A program made the position numbers and the translations under genes. Positions 42,623 through 52,640 of a stretch of DNA of 64,000 bases are shown piece after piece. Origin of the DNA: Thermoflexales bacterium (lineage in GTDB: Bacteria > Chloroflexota > Anaerolineae > J036 > Brachytrichaceae); contig JANWVF010000036.1 in assembly GCA_025056965.1 (NCBI GenBank), forward strand, positions 1 through 64,000, in the 5' to 3' direction. The notes beneath the pieces were generated by a model. It made no database searches, was not told the DNA's origin, and saw only the letters and a list, made by a program, of their open reading frames with translations. Numbering within the stretch: the stretch's first letter is position 1; each line of letters opens with the position of its first letter.

Positions 42623-45600
42623 TCATCGTTGCTTCGCGCGCTTCGCCGCTCTTGCCAAGGCCGCTTCTTTGGCTTCCCACTCAGCAGCTTGCTCGAGCAC
42701 GCGCCGAAGGAAGCGACCGGTATAGCTCTCTGCGACCTGCGCGACTTCTTCCGGCGTGCCCTGGGCGACGATCCGCCCCCCGCCTTCGCCACCTTCCGGA
42801 CCCAAGTCAATGATCCAATCGGCCACCTTGATAATGTCAAGGTGATGTTCAATCACTACTACGGTGTTGCCATCGTCCACCAGCTTGTTCAGCACGTGGA
42901 TCAGCTTATGCACGTCGGCATGGTGCAAGCCGACCGACGGCTCGTCGAGCACGTAAATGGTGCGGCCGGTGGCGCGCTTGCTCAGCTCGCGGCTCAGCTT
43001 CACCCGCTGCGCCTCACCACCGCTTAGGGTGGTCGCCGGCTGGCCCAGCCGGATGTAGCCTAGGCCGACTTCCTCAAGCGTCTGTAGCTTGCGCGCGATG
43101 GCCGGGATGTCCTTGAAGAAGTCCATCGCCTCGGTCACCGTCATATCCAGCACCTCGGCGATGTTCTTGCCTTTGTAGCGCACCTGCAGCGTCTCGCGGT
43201 TGAAGCGCGTGCCGTGGCACACGTCACACGTCACGTAAATGTCGGGCATGAACTGCATCTGAATCTGCAACACGCCCTGACCCTCGCACGCTTCGCATCG
43301 CCCGCCCTTGACGTTGAAGGAGAAGCGCCCGCTCTTGTAGCCGCGGACTTTGCTTTCGGGCAGCTCGGCGAACAGCTCACGCAGCGGCGTCCATAGGCCG
43401 GTGTAGGTGGCCGGGTTGCTGCGCGGCGTGCGCCCGATCGGCTGTTGGTCAATGTTGATGACTTTGTCGAGGTGTTCTACGCCGAGGATGGTGTCGAGCT
43501 CACCCGGATGCTCGAGCGCGCCGTTGAGCCGATTGGCCAGCGCCTTGTAGAGGCACTCCACGATGAGCGATGACTTGCCGCTGCCGCTCACGCCGGTCAC
43601 AACGACGAATTTGCCCAGCGGGATCTCGACGTCAATGTTCTTCAGGTTGTTCTCGCGAACTCCCTTGAGGATCAACTTCTTGCCGTTGCCGGGGCGCCGC
43701 TGCTTGGGCACGGCGATGCGTTTGCGGCCGCTGAGATAGGCGCCGGTGAGTGATGCCCCGTTCCTCATGATCTGCTGCGGCGTGCCGGTGGCGATGACCT
43801 GACCGCCATGCTCGCCGGCGCCTGGGCCCATATCAATAATCCAGTCGGCGGCGCGCATCGTGTCGTCGTCGTGTTCGACGACCAGCACGGTGTTGCCCAA
43901 ATCGCGCAGCCGCGTGAGCGTGTTAATCAGACGCTGTTGGTCGCGCTGGTGCAGGCCGATGCTCGGCTCATCCAGCACATACAGGACGCCCGTCAACTGT
44001 GAGCCGACCTGGGTGGCCAGTCGAATGCGCTGCGCTTCGCCGCCGCTCAGGGTGTTGGCGCTACGGCTCAGGGTGAGATAGTCCAACCCAACATCCACCA
44101 GGAACTGCAAGCGCGCGCGGATCTCTTTCACAATTTGCCGGGCGATCTGCTTGTCGCGATCGCTCAACGCGACGGATGAGTCCGGCCGCGCGCCCCGATC
44201 ATTCGCCGGGTGCTGCGCGCCCTGAGGCGCGTCATCCTTGATCCCCAGCGAATCCACCCAGGCCAGCGCCTCGCGGATGCTCATATCGGTCACTTCGGCG
44301 ATGTTCTTGCCGGCTACCTTGACGCATAGCACCTCTTCCCTCAAGCGCTTGCCGCCGCAGGCCTCGCAGGGGCGGAAGGTCATCACTTCCTCGATGCTCT
44401 GCTTGATGTAGTCGCTGGTGCTCTCACGATAACGCCGCATCAAGTTAGGGATGACGCCCTCAAAGCTGACGTCGTACTGCCGGCGCTCGCCTAGGCGGTT
44501 GACGTAGCTCACCCGCACGCGCTCACCGCCGGCTCCGTATAGGATCAGGTCGCGCTGCGCCTGGCTGAGCTGTCGCCACGGCTTGTCCATCGGGATATCG
44601 TAGGCCTTGCACACCGCGCGCAGCATCTGGCGGCCCCAGCTCTCATCATCGTCGCTGTTCCAGCCGCTGGCGTTGATGGCGCCTTCCTCCAGCGATAGAT
44701 CGGGGTTCGGCACGACCAGCGCCGGGTCAATCTCGCGCTTGCTTCCTAGGCCCTGGCATTCCGGGCAGGCGCCCTGTGGGGCGTTGAACGAAAACAGCTT
44801 CGGCTCCAGGTCGGGGTAGCTCTTGCCGGTAGCTGGGTCTACCTTCTTCTCGCTGAAGAAGATGTCGCGCCAAGCGCCAGGCGCGGGCTGGGAGACGGTA
44901 GAAGGCGGGCCATCTTGCGCTTGCCCGCCTGCATCTCGCGCCTCTTGCACCATGGCGATCATGAAACCGTCGCCGAGCTTGAGCGCGGTCTCAACCGAGT
45001 CGTTGAGCCGCGCCAGGAATTGGCGACGCTCCTCATCCGCTCCTGCACCGTCCGAGTTTGACTCACGAGACCCTGCCGGGTCCGGCACGACCAGGCGGTC
45101 CACTACGGCCTCGATGTTGTGAAGTTTGTAGCGGTCGAGCGAGATGTCCTCATCCACGCTGCGAATCTCGCCATCTACGCGCACGCGCGCGAAGCCCTGC
45201 TTGCGCACGTCTTCAAACACCTGCTGGTGGTGGCCTTTTTTGTCCCGGATGAGCGGGGCAAGGATCTGCACGCGCGTGCCAGGGGGCAGTGCGGCGATCT
45301 GATCCACGATCTGCTGCGCCGTTTGCGACACAAGCGGCAAGCCCGTGACCGGCGAGTACTGCACGCCGATGCGCGCGAACATCAGGCGCAGGTAGTCGTA
45401 GATTTCAGTGACGGTGCCGACGGTCGAGCGCGGGTTGTGGCTGCTGCCTTTTTGGTCAATCGAGACGGCCGGCGAGAGCCCCTCGATCTGATCCACATCC
45501 GGCTTCTCCATCTGGCCGAGGAACTGCCGGGCGTAGGCCGAGAGACTTTCGACGTAGCGGCGCTGGCCTTCGGCGAAGATGGTGTCGAACGCCAACGACG

Positions 45601-45718
45601 ACTTACCGCTGCCGCTCAGGCCGGTGATGACAACCAGTTTGTCGCGCGGGATCTCAACGTTAATGTTCTTGAGGTTGTGCACGCGCGCGCCGCGCACCAC
45701 GATCTTGTCCTGCGCCAT
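42623..45718 (-). CDS. uvrA: Excinuclease ABC subunit UvrA
   Basis: 1031 residues, about 80 longer than usual. Two ABC ATPase halves: [20 protein letters not shown] at the N-terminus, [10 protein letters not shown] in the second half, each with an LSGGEAQR signature and zinc-finger cysteines ([31 protein letters not shown]). It detects DNA damage and loads UvrB. Extra, poorly conserved inserts lie near residues 212-232, 262-300 and 500-520 and are Gly/Pro/Asp-rich. No GAACN4GTTC box was found upstream, so SOS control is not shown. Confidence 0.97.
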   Translation of the reverse strand: MAQDKIVVRGARVHNLKNINVEIPRDKLVVITGLSGSGKSSLAFDTIFAEGQRRYVESLSAYARQFLGQMEKPDVDQIEGLSPAVSIDQKGSSHNPRSTVGTVTEIYDYLRLMFARIGVQYSPVTGLPLVSQTAQQIVDQIAALPPGTRVQILAPLIRDKKGHHQQVFEDVRKQGFARVRVDGEIRSVDEDISLDRYKLHNIEAVVDRLVVPDPAGSRESNSDGAGADEERRQFLARLNDSVETALKLGDGFMIAMVQEARDAGGQAQDGPPSTVSQPAPGAWRDIFFSEKKVDPATGKSYPDLEPKLFSFNAPQGACPECQGLGSKREIDPALVVPNPDLSLEEGAINASGWNSDDDESWGRQMLRAVCKAYDIPMDKPWRQLSQAQRDLILYGAGGERVRVSYVNRLGERRQYDVSFEGVIPNLMRRYRESTSDYIKQSIEEVMTFRPCEACGGKRLREEVLCVKVAGKNIAEVTDMSIREALAWVDSLGIKDDAPQGAQHPANDRGARPDSSVALSDRDKQIARQIVKEIRARLQFLVDVGLDYLTLSRSANTLSGGEAQRIRLATQVGSQLTGVLYVLDEPSIGLHQRDQQRLINTLTRLRDLGNTVLVVEHDDDTMRAADWIIDMGPGAGEHGGQVIATGTPQQIMRNGASLTGAYLSGRKRIAVPKQRRPGNGKKLILKGVRENNLKNIDVEIPLGKFVVVTGVSGSGKSSLIVECLYKALANRLNGALEHPGELDTILGVEHLDKVINIDQQPIGRTPRSNPATYTGLWTPLRELFAELPESKVRGYKSGRFSFNVKGGRCEACEGQGVLQIQMQFMPDIYVTCDVCHGTRFNRETLQVRYKGKNIAEVLDMTVTEAMDFFKDIPAIARKLQTLEEVGLGYIRLGQPATTLSGGEAQRVKLSRELSKRATGRTIYVLDEPSVGLHHADVHKLIHVLNKLVDDGNTVVVIEHHLDIIKVADWIIDLGPEGGEGGGRIVAQGTPEEVAQVAESYTGRFLRRVLEQAAEWEAKEAALARAAKRAKQR

Positions 45719-45825
45719 ATCCGTTTAACCCCAACTCGTTCCACATGCTTTCGACCGCGAGATGCGTCGAATCGAAGCGAGTAACTATAGCACGCATGTT
45801 CTACGCAAGCGGGCCGACGGCGCGC

Positions 45826-47508
45826 TCATGGTTGAGGAATGACTTCGCTGGCCGGCACGCGCCGCAAGTTGATCATCCACTCGCTCAAACTGCGAAAGCG
45901 ATCGCTGGGGTAAACGATTGGCGCCACCTGCACGTTGCGCACGCGCGAGGAGATCACATAGTCGAAGGCCGGGTAGTAGAGCATAATGGCCGGCAACTCC
46001 TCGACGAACTTCTGCTGGAAGCGCCGATACAACTCGACGCGCAGAGCGCGATCGGTCGTCGTGCGCGCCTGCTCCAACCACTGACTGGCTTCGGCGTTCT
46101 CCCATCCGGTGAAGTTCTGGCCGGCGCTGGCTTGGCTTCGGTGCCACAGCGGGAAAGGATCCGGGTCGCCGTCGAGCAAGGTTTCGGCGAGGGCAACTTG
46201 GAATTGGTGCGTGGCAAGAAAGTTGCGCACGATGTTGCGCACCGGAATCACCGTCACTTGTACGCCCAGTTCACGCCATTGCTGGGCGACGGCCTCGGCT
46301 ACCTGAGGATAAATCCCACTTTCGGGCGTCAGCAGCGTGAAAGCGATCGGCTCACCCCCCTTTTGCCAGACCTCGACGTTCGACGGCGCGACGATGGAAA
46401 CTTCATAGCCGGCCTCGCGCAGCAGCTGCTTGGCGCGCTCCAGATCGCGGCCGGAGGTGCGCACGTCGGCATCGTGCGCCCATGTGCCGGGGATGAACGG
46501 CGTGTGGGCAAGGATGCCACGGCCCTTCAGCACGTCGCGGATGATCGCTTCTCGATCCAGCGCCAGCAGCAGCGCCTGACGCACCGGCAACTCGGTGAGA
46601 GCCAAAGCGCCGCTGTCCTTGCGTAAGTTGATCATGAGCGCGACGAAGCGGGCACTCGGCATGCTGTAGGTCGTCGTGTTCGGTAGCTCCGAAGCCGCGC
46701 TCGTCTCCGCCGTCGAACTGAAGTCGGCCATGCCGTCTACGTCGCCGTTCCGGAATGCGTCGAGCAAACTCCCCGAATTGGGGTAGTAGCGCAGCACGAA
46801 CCGGCCGAGCTTGGGCCGAGCGCCGAAGTAAGTCGGAGATGGTTCAAGCGTGATCGAGGAGATGCGTCCGCCGGACGTGTTCAGCTCAGCCACGCGCCAA
46901 GGTCCATTGCCTTTGGGCTGCTGGTTGAAGGGGAGCTTATCCAGGTTCGCTGCCGTTGTCCCCTCTAGAGCATGTTTCGGCAGCAAACCGATGGTAGTGT
47001 AGTCTATGAAGGGCGCATAGGGTTGGTTGAGCCTAAACTGGACGGTGTAGTCGTCCAGCTTGGTCGCCTCCACTTGCCGCCATAGTTCGCTGATGTCCTT
47101 GCGACCGGGGAAATCGGGCTGCTTGATTAAGTTGATTGTGAAAAGCACGTCGTCGGCCGTCACCGGCGCGCCGTCCTCCCAACGTGCGTCTCGCCGCAGC
47201 TTGAAGGTGTATGTGATGCCATCCGGCGAGATGGACCACGTCTCGGCCAAGTCCGGCACGGCCTCGCCGCTCTCGTTCAGCCGAGTTAAGCCGCTGAATA
47301 CCAAGCTGCATAAGTCGCGGTCGGCCTCGTTCAACTGGCACAGCAGCGGGTTGATCTGCTTCGGCGCACCGACCACGCCCTCGACGTACGTGCCGCCCTC
47401 GGCCGGGACAAGCACCGTGTCGCGCGAGACGATAAATTGGTAGACCAGGAAGGCGACGCCCATGATCCCGAGCGTGATGAAGAGCAGGGAGAGCCGGAGC
47501 GTGCGCAT
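45826..47508 (-). CDS. Peptide/oligopeptide-type ABC substrate-binding protein (SBP_bac_5)
   Basis: 560 residues from ATG 47508. The N-terminus has one membrane helix (TLRLSLLFITLGIMGVAFLV) and no lipobox cysteine, so it is probably membrane-anchored. The mature part is a cluster C binding protein: AETWSISPDGITYTFKLRRD, WEDGAPVTADDVLFTI and KQLLREAGYEV. Such proteins bind oligopeptides, nickel or sugars. No matching DppB/C/D/F genes adjoin. It follows secG by about 100 bp. A longer frame from 47535 is also open. Confidence 0.88.
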   Translation of the reverse strand: MRTLRLSLLFITLGIMGVAFLVYQFIVSRDTVLVPAEGGTYVEGVVGAPKQINPLLCQLNEADRDLCSLVFSGLTRLNESGEAVPDLAETWSISPDGITYTFKLRRDARWEDGAPVTADDVLFTINLIKQPDFPGRKDISELWRQVEATKLDDYTVQFRLNQPYAPFIDYTTIGLLPKHALEGTTAANLDKLPFNQQPKGNGPWRVAELNTSGGRISSITLEPSPTYFGARPKLGRFVLRYYPNSGSLLDAFRNGDVDGMADFSSTAETSAASELPNTTTYSMPSARFVALMINLRKDSGALALTELPVRQALLLALDREAIIRDVLKGRGILAHTPFIPGTWAHDADVRTSGRDLERAKQLLREAGYEVSIVAPSNVEVWQKGGEPIAFTLLTPESGIYPQVAEAVAQQWRELGVQVTVIPVRNIVRNFLATHQFQVALAETLLDGDPDPFPLWHRSQASAGQNFTGWENAEASQWLEQARTTTDRALRVELYRRFQQKFVEELPAIMLYYPAFDYVISSRVRNVQVAPIVYPSDRFRSLSEWMINLRRVPASEVIPQP

Positions 47509-47608
47509 GACGTCAGCTCGACCGGTGCGTGCCAAAAGCCGAGGGCGAGGGACAGAGGGCTAGAGTCAAGTGTTAGAGCTTTTGCTCTCTGCCCCGGCCG
47601 TGTCGGTC

Positions 47609-47839
47609 TTATCGGTTCGCCGAGAAGAAGATGACGTTGATTAGCGCAAGGACGAAGAAAGCGATGGCGATGAAGATCGTGATGGTGAAGAGCATGCGAT
47701 CAATGCCGCGGCGAGTCTGATAGATGCCCTGCGCCCCGCCGAACACGCCACCCAGCTCTTCTCCTTTTGACTGCAGCAGCACGGCGGCGATCAGCGCGAC
47801 GCCGAGCAGAATCTGCGCAATGCTGAGAAAGACGTTCAT
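47609..47839 (-). CDS. secG: Preprotein translocase subunit SecG
   Basis: 76 residues with two membrane helices flanking the conserved loop LLQSKGEELGGVFGG. SecG assists SecYE in protein export. A perfect TATAAT ends 11 nt before the ATG, with no SD, so the leader would be only a few nucleotides. It is followed by the peptide-binding-protein gene. Confidence 0.92.
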   Translation of the reverse strand: MNVFLSIAQILLGVALIAAVLLQSKGEELGGVFGGAQGIYQTRRGIDRMLFTITIFIAIAFFVLALINVIFFSANR

Positions 47840-47850
47840 AGCGATCGTGG

Positions 47851-47856
47851 ATTATA
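47851..47856 (-). promoter_or_regulatory. -10 box TATAAT (secG)
   Basis: Perfect TATAAT 11 nt before the secG ATG. It implies a leaderless or about 4-nt-leader transcript. Confidence 0.55.
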
Positions 47857-47879
47857 GAGGACGGCCGAGGCCTGCCGCG

Positions 47880-48095
47880 TTATGGCGCGGAGCCGGCGGT
47901 CTCCGTGGCGCGCACAGCATCGTGGCGCTTGAGAGCGCGGCAGGCGATGGAGTCCGGACATGGTGTGGGCTGCTTGGCATCACTCGCGAAGACGTCGAAC
48001 CGGCTGAAGGCGAACAGGGCGAACGTCAGCACGATCAGCGATGCTAAGATGATCGTTGCGAGTTGGCGTCGGTTGAGCGCATAAAGGGTTCTCAT
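47880..48095 (-). CDS. Small single-pass membrane protein coupled to the sugar ABC permease
   Basis: 71 residues. The start overlaps the permease stop as ATGA. MRTLYALNRRQLATIILASLIVLT forms a cytosolic basic patch and one membrane helix (about 12-32); the remaining tail is polar with two Cys (CPDSIAC) and probably lies outside. I do not recognise a family. Tight coupling suggests an accessory subunit of the importer or simply the last cistron. Confidence 0.55.
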   Translation of the reverse strand: MRTLYALNRRQLATIILASLIVLTFALFAFSRFDVFASDAKQPTPCPDSIACRALKRHDAVRATETAGSAP

Positions 48096-48964
48096 CCTTT
48101 CAGACCAGTGGTCACGATGCCCTGGATCACGAAGCGCTGCGCCAAGAAGTAGAGAATGATGCACGGCGCGATGAACATCACGGCGCCGGCCATCTGCAGT
48201 GCCAATTCTCCGCCGCCGCGCATGTTGCGTAGGAAGTTGATGCCCAACGCCAAGGTATACAGGTTGCGATCGCTCAGGTAGATCAGCGGGGTCAGGAAGT
48301 CGTTCCAATTCGCCATGAATGAGAAGATGGCGATGGTAGCGAGCGCTGGCTTGGCCAGCGGCAGGATGATCTGCCAGTAGATGCGGAACTCGCTCGCGCC
48401 GTCAATCTTGGCCGCCTCGTCCAGCTCGGTGTTGATGGTCATGAAGAACTGGCGCAGCAGGAAGATGGAGAAGGCCGGGCCGAAGAATGGCGGCAGCACT
48501 AGTGGGCCAAACGTGTTGGCCATCCCCAATCCACGCACCCATAGGATGAAACTGGGGATCATCGTGACCGGATAAGGAATCATCATTGTGCTGAGCAGCA
48601 GGATGAACAACAGATTGCGTCCGGGGAAGCGCAGCCGAGCGAATCCGAACGCTACCAGCGAAGCCGAGAGCAGCTCGCCGAACACGGCGATCGTGGTGAC
48701 GATGACACTGTTGCGGAAGAAGGTGGCAAAAGGGATCATCTCGAAGACGCGCACGTAGTTCCGCCAGTTGAACTGGGTGGGTAGGAACTGGGGCGGAAAG
48801 CCAAGCGGCGCGCCGGTCTCGCGCAGCGACGACGTGAGCGACCACAGGAAAGGCAAGATGAAGATCGCGCCCAGGCCGATCAACAAACCATAGACGACCA
48901 AGGCGCGCGCAGTGCGGCGTGCGTACCACTGCGCCGAGTGACGTCTGAAGGTGATGGCCCCCAT
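48092..48964 (-). CDS. Carbohydrate ABC permease, MalG/UgpE type
   Basis: 290 residues with about six membrane helices. The EAA loop EAAKIDGASEFRIYWQIILPLAKPAL is intact (seen as DEAAKIDGASEFRIYW and ILPLAKPALATI). NDFLTPLIYLSD is typical of the MalG half. It pairs with the upstream MalF-type permease, 8 bp away. Imports a sugar or glycerol-3-phosphate-like ligand. No ATPase gene is in the cluster, so a shared MsmK-type ATPase elsewhere is expected. Confidence 0.92.
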   Translation of the reverse strand: MGAITFRRHSAQWYARRTARALVVYGLLIGLGAIFILPFLWSLTSSLRETGAPLGFPPQFLPTQFNWRNYVRVFEMIPFATFFRNSVIVTTIAVFGELLSASLVAFGFARLRFPGRNLLFILLLSTMMIPYPVTMIPSFILWVRGLGMANTFGPLVLPPFFGPAFSIFLLRQFFMTINTELDEAAKIDGASEFRIYWQIILPLAKPALATIAIFSFMANWNDFLTPLIYLSDRNLYTLALGINFLRNMRGGGELALQMAGAVMFIAPCIILYFLAQRFVIQGIVTTGLKG

Positions 48965-48972
48965 CTATCTAC

Positions 48973-49917
48973 CTACTTCTTTGCTAAGCCTTCGTAATGC
49001 ACCCACAAGTCGGAGGTGCGCAGCAAGATTACCGTGCAGACGAGGATGATGAGGAACAAAAACCACGCCAGCGCCGAAGCGTAGCCCATCTCGAACCAGG
49101 TGAAGGCATTGCGATACAGGTAGAGCAGGTAGAACAAACTGGCGTTGGCCGGCCCGCCACCGGTCATGATGTACGAGACGGCGAAGGTCTGAAAGGTGCC
49201 GATGATGCCGGTGATTAGCGAGAACAAGATAACCGGTGAGATCATCGGCAGCGTAATGTGCCAGAAACGCTTCCAGCTGCCGGCGCCGTCCAGCTCGGCC
49301 GCTTCGTAAAGCTCCGTTGGCACGCCCTGCAAGGCAGCGATAAAGATCACTACCGTGCCGCCGACGCCCCACAAACTCATCAAGATGAAGGCCGGCATTG
49401 TCCATTCCGGGTCGCCCAACCAGTTGGGGCCGGGCAGGCCGAGCAGCGAGAGGAAGTAGTTGATGATGCCGAAGCGCGCGTTGAAGATCCATGCGAACAC
49501 GATCGCCACGGCTACGCCGGAGATGAGCGAGGGCAAGTAGAAGATGGTGCGAAAGATGCGTTGGCCGAAGACTTTCTGGTTGAGCAGCACCGCCAACCCC
49601 AACGCGATGATCAGCCCCAGCGGCACGCTGAACAGCGTATAGACCGAGGTGACGCGCAGCGAGTGATAGAACAAGTCATCGCTGAACATGCGCGTGTAGT
49701 TGCTCAGGCCGAGCCAGACGGGGTCGCGGCCGGGGCTATAGCGCGTGAAGCTGAGCACGAATGAGGCGATGATCGGGCCGGCCAAGAAGACCACGAATCC
49801 GATCAGCCACGGGCTGATGAAGAGATAACCCACAATCGCCTCGCGGCGGGCGAGCGGCGAGCCGAACACACTGCGTTTGCGCGCAGGAGCAACCGGAGCA
49901 GCAGCGGCGTGTGCCAT
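48973..49917 (-). CDS. Carbohydrate ABC permease, MalF/UgpA type
   Basis: 314 residues, six membrane helices. The EAA loop reads YEAAELDGAGSWKRFWHITL. N-terminal GYLFISPWLIGFVVFLAGP and PAFILMSLWGVGGT match the LacF/UgpA subgroup. It lies between the binding-protein gene (separated by a hairpin) and the MalG-type permease. Confidence 0.92.
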   Translation of the reverse strand: MAHAAAAPVAPARKRSVFGSPLARREAIVGYLFISPWLIGFVVFLAGPIIASFVLSFTRYSPGRDPVWLGLSNYTRMFSDDLFYHSLRVTSVYTLFSVPLGLIIALGLAVLLNQKVFGQRIFRTIFYLPSLISGVAVAIVFAWIFNARFGIINYFLSLLGLPGPNWLGDPEWTMPAFILMSLWGVGGTVVIFIAALQGVPTELYEAAELDGAGSWKRFWHITLPMISPVILFSLITGIIGTFQTFAVSYIMTGGGPANASLFYLLYLYRNAFTWFEMGYASALAWFLFLIILVCTVILLRTSDLWVHYEGLAKK

Positions 49918-49933
49918 ATGTGCGCTTTAGATT

Positions 49934-49969
49934 GGCGCAGGGCGGCGCAGCTACCGACCGCCCTACGCC
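49934..49969 (-). other. Intercistronic hairpin after the sugar-binding-protein gene
   Basis: Arms 49934-49945 and 49958-49969 pair over 12 positions with one mismatch and a 12-nt loop. It occupies the same place as the hairpin after livK, between binding protein and permease, and probably sets their expression ratio. Confidence 0.6.
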
Positions 49970-49990
49970 GATCCACCCAGCCCCTGCGGT

Positions 49991-51379
49991 TCACGCCCGG
50001 CGGGCAAGTTCTTCGTCTACCTTCGGCGCAGCAGTTGCCATCGCCTCGGCGACGCTCTTTTTGCCGGTGAAGGCCAGGTCCAATTCCGCTTGGATTAGCC
50101 CTTGGATCTTGTCGAACTTCTCGCCGGCGCCGGGGACGCGCAAGACACCCGGCTGCGCGACGATCTCCGGCAGCGCGCCGTAGCCAAGCCGCTCATGATC
50201 CGGGCCGGTGAAGGTAGACATCAGCGACTTAAGCGGTGGGATGTAAGGCGTCACGCTGTCAATCGGGCGCTGCAGCACAAAATCGCGCGCATAGGCCCAG
50301 GCTGCCGGAACCATCTTCGAGTTTGCGCCGATGGACCAACAGCCCAGATGCATGTACCAAACGCGCTGGCCGATGTTGGACTTGGGCGAGAGCACCGCGC
50401 GCCAATTTGCGCCCTGCGTTTCCTTCAGCTCGCCTAGGTCCCAGTAGTTGCCCAGCCGCATGGCAATCATGCCGCCAGCGAACACCTTTGCCATGCTGCC
50501 GCCCAGCATCTGGTAGGCCGTCTGATCCACGGCGACCTTGTCCTTGTTCACCATGTCGTACCAGAATTGCACGGCCTCGACTGCCGCCGGCTCGGTGATC
50601 GTGGTCTTGGTCTCGTCGGCATTGAAGATATCGCCACCGTTCGACCAGATCATGTACTGCCAGGTCACGAACCAATTGTCGAAGCTCAGGCCATAGCGCT
50701 CGACCTTGTCACCCTGCGCAACGTGGAGTTTGAGCGCGGCCTCACGCACGTCGTTCCACGTCCAGTCAGGCGTGGGCGGCTGCAGGCCAGCCTGCTCAAA
50801 ATGATCCACGTTGTAATACAGCGACACCGGACCGGGCATGAAGCCGTAGACAAAGGCATAGGACTTGCCCTGCCAACTCTGAGCCGGGATGATGACAGGT
50901 AGGATGTCGTCGCGCTTGACTTGATCGTCACTGTCAATTAGGTCGTCGAGCGGACGCAGCGCGCCGTTAGCAGCGTAAGGCTGCACGTAGCCCTCCCACA
51001 TGTCGAAAACGTCGGGCAGCGTGTTGGCTGCCATCATCGTTTGCAGCTTTTCAAAGTAGCCCTGGCCGGCCGGCAAGATCTCCGGCACGATCTTCACGCC
51101 GGGATACCTGGTCTCGAAGTCGGCATTGAATTTGTTGCGCAAGGGCTCTTCGGACGGTGTGGCGCAGCACACCATCACCCGCAAGTCGCCGGTCATACCT
51201 TCGGCGACAGGCTGTGCTGCCGGCGTCAGTTCCTGTCCACCGGCTCCACTGACCGACGGCTGTGCCGGTGCAGCAGGCGCGGCGCAGGCCGCCAGCGCAG
51301 CAGTTGCACCACCTAAACCGACCAGCTTCAACCATTGCCGGCGACTCATCGTGCGAACAGACTTCTGGGTCATTTGCAT
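49991..51379 (-). CDS. Extracellular carbohydrate-binding lipoprotein (Tat signal)
   Basis: 462 residues. SRRQWLKLVGLGG is a twin-arginine motif and LAACAAPA supplies the lipobox, so this is a Tat-exported lipoprotein. The mature part is a family 1 (SBP_bac_1) protein: NTLPDVFDMWEGYVQPYAANGALRP (seen as DVFDMWEGYVQPYA) and FAGGMIAMRLGNYWDL. It binds a sugar or related ligand for the two permeases downstream. GGAGG nine bases before the ATG is a strong SD. A consensus promoter at 51540-51568 gives a leader of about 150 nt. Confidence 0.92.
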   Translation of the reverse strand: MQMTQKSVRTMSRRQWLKLVGLGGATAALAACAAPAAPAQPSVSGAGGQELTPAAQPVAEGMTGDLRVMVCCATPSEEPLRNKFNADFETRYPGVKIVPEILPAGQGYFEKLQTMMAANTLPDVFDMWEGYVQPYAANGALRPLDDLIDSDDQVKRDDILPVIIPAQSWQGKSYAFVYGFMPGPVSLYYNVDHFEQAGLQPPTPDWTWNDVREAALKLHVAQGDKVERYGLSFDNWFVTWQYMIWSNGGDIFNADETKTTITEPAAVEAVQFWYDMVNKDKVAVDQTAYQMLGGSMAKVFAGGMIAMRLGNYWDLGELKETQGANWRAVLSPKSNIGQRVWYMHLGCWSIGANSKMVPAAWAYARDFVLQRPIDSVTPYIPPLKSLMSTFTGPDHERLGYGALPEIVAQPGVLRVPGAGEKFDKIQGLIQAELDLAFTGKKSVAEAMATAAPKVDEELARRA

Positions 51380-51539
51380 GTTTTAGAACCTCCCAAAACT
51401 CCAGAGCTTTCCCCTGGTTAGGACTCGAGTTTGCTTCGCCTATCGGGCAGCGCGTGACGAACCTTCCGTAGGCGGTCACTCAGGTCTTGCCGGCTCGATG
51501 AAGTTGGTCTTTTCGTCAGCGACCGGCGACGTAGCAGCG

Positions 51540-51568
51540 ATAGTAGATGCGACCTCGGCAATTGTCAA
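51540..51568 (-). promoter_or_regulatory. Consensus promoter of the sugar ABC operon
   Basis: Minus strand: perfect TTGACA (51568-51563), 17-bp spacer, TACTAT (51545-51540). Transcript start near 51533. The rest of 51380-51714 holds the leader and the upstream region of the protease gene; I see no other gene in it. Confidence 0.72.
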
Positions 51569-51714
51569 TCACAGAGCGCTTTGCTTTGCGCTTTTAGCCG
51601 CGTCTCACGCTATCCTCAGAAAGATGTGCTAGATGTGGGGTAGGCATTCAAGGAAGGGCGCAACTTCATCCCGGCATCCAGCGGCACGTCCCTTAAGAAC
51701 ACGAGACCCGGCAC

Positions 51715-52569
51715 ATGAACAGGCGAGGCGCGCTCGAGCGCGACGATTCTTCCTCAAACACGCGCCAGACAGGCTGGGCCACCCTGCCCGATCGCTTACG
51801 TACGCCTCTTGCGCTCATCATCGGCATGCTCGCAGCGCTAATCGCGGTCGCCCTTTACGATGCCCTCACGCCCGATCCACCACGATTGACCCTGCGCGAC
51901 GTCAACGAGGCTATTGTCCGGGCCATGGCCTCGGCTACGCCTCGGCCGCCGCTCTCCATTGGCGCATTTCAAGCTGTTGCCCCCGCCCTCGTGCTCATCC
52001 AGGCCGAGCATTCCGCACTTGACGGCGACCGGCGCCCGGGGATAGGCAGCGGCGTCATTGTCAACGATCGCGGGCTGATCCTCACCAGCCTCCACGTAGT
52101 CGAAGGCGCTCAGGAGATCCGTTTGACGTTTGCCGACGGCACCGAGGCAAACGCCTGGGTGATTGCCAAACAACCGGAGAACGACATTGCTGTGTTGCAA
52201 CCCAGCCGCCTGCCGAGCCTGCTCGTGCCTGCGCCGCTGGGTAACCCCAATGCGCTGCGCGTAGGTGATGAAGCCTTCGTCGTCGGCAATCCGCTTGGCT
52301 TATATGGCTCGCTGAGCGCCGGCGTGATCTCCGGACTGAAGCGCTCGTTCAAGCCATCAGGAAGCGGCCGACAGATGGACAACCTCATCCAGTTCGACGC
52401 AGCCGTGAACCCCGGCAGCTCCGGTGGGCCGTTGCTCAACCGCTACGGACAAGTTGTCGGCATTGTGACCGGTTTATCCAATCCCAGCGGACAAGAGGCG
52501 TTCAGCGGAATCGGCTTCGCCGTGCCGATAGACATCGCCGGCGGCGCAGCAGGCATGCCATCTTACTGA
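51715..52569 (+). CDS. HtrA/DegP-like trypsin-fold serine protease without PDZ domain
   Basis: 284 residues. One membrane anchor (about 27-47: PLALIIGMLAALIAVALYDAL) precedes the protease domain. The catalytic triad is visible in LTSLHVVEG (His), ENDIAVL (Asp) and NPGSSGGPL (Ser). The chain stops soon after GIGFAVPIDI, so it lacks the C-terminal PDZ domain of DegP/DegS. It likely acts on the outer face of the membrane. The MoxR operon begins 72 bp downstream on the same strand. Confidence 0.9.
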   Translation: MNRRGALERDDSSSNTRQTGWATLPDRLRTPLALIIGMLAALIAVALYDALTPDPPRLTLRDVNEAIVRAMASATPRPPLSIGAFQAVAPALVLIQAEHSALDGDRRPGIGSGVIVNDRGLILTSLHVVEGAQEIRLTFADGTEANAWVIAKQPENDIAVLQPSRLPSLLVPAPLGNPNALRVGDEAFVVGNPLGLYGSLSAGVISGLKRSFKPSGSGRQMDNLIQFDAAVNPGSSGGPLLNRYGQVVGIVTGLSNPSGQEAFSGIGFAVPIDIAGGAAGMPSY

Positions 52570-52640
52570 GCCCAGTCATAGGCGCTGTGCTGACATGCAA
52601 CGGCACAGCGCCTCAAATCTTTTGGCACGGAGTGTTCGTG

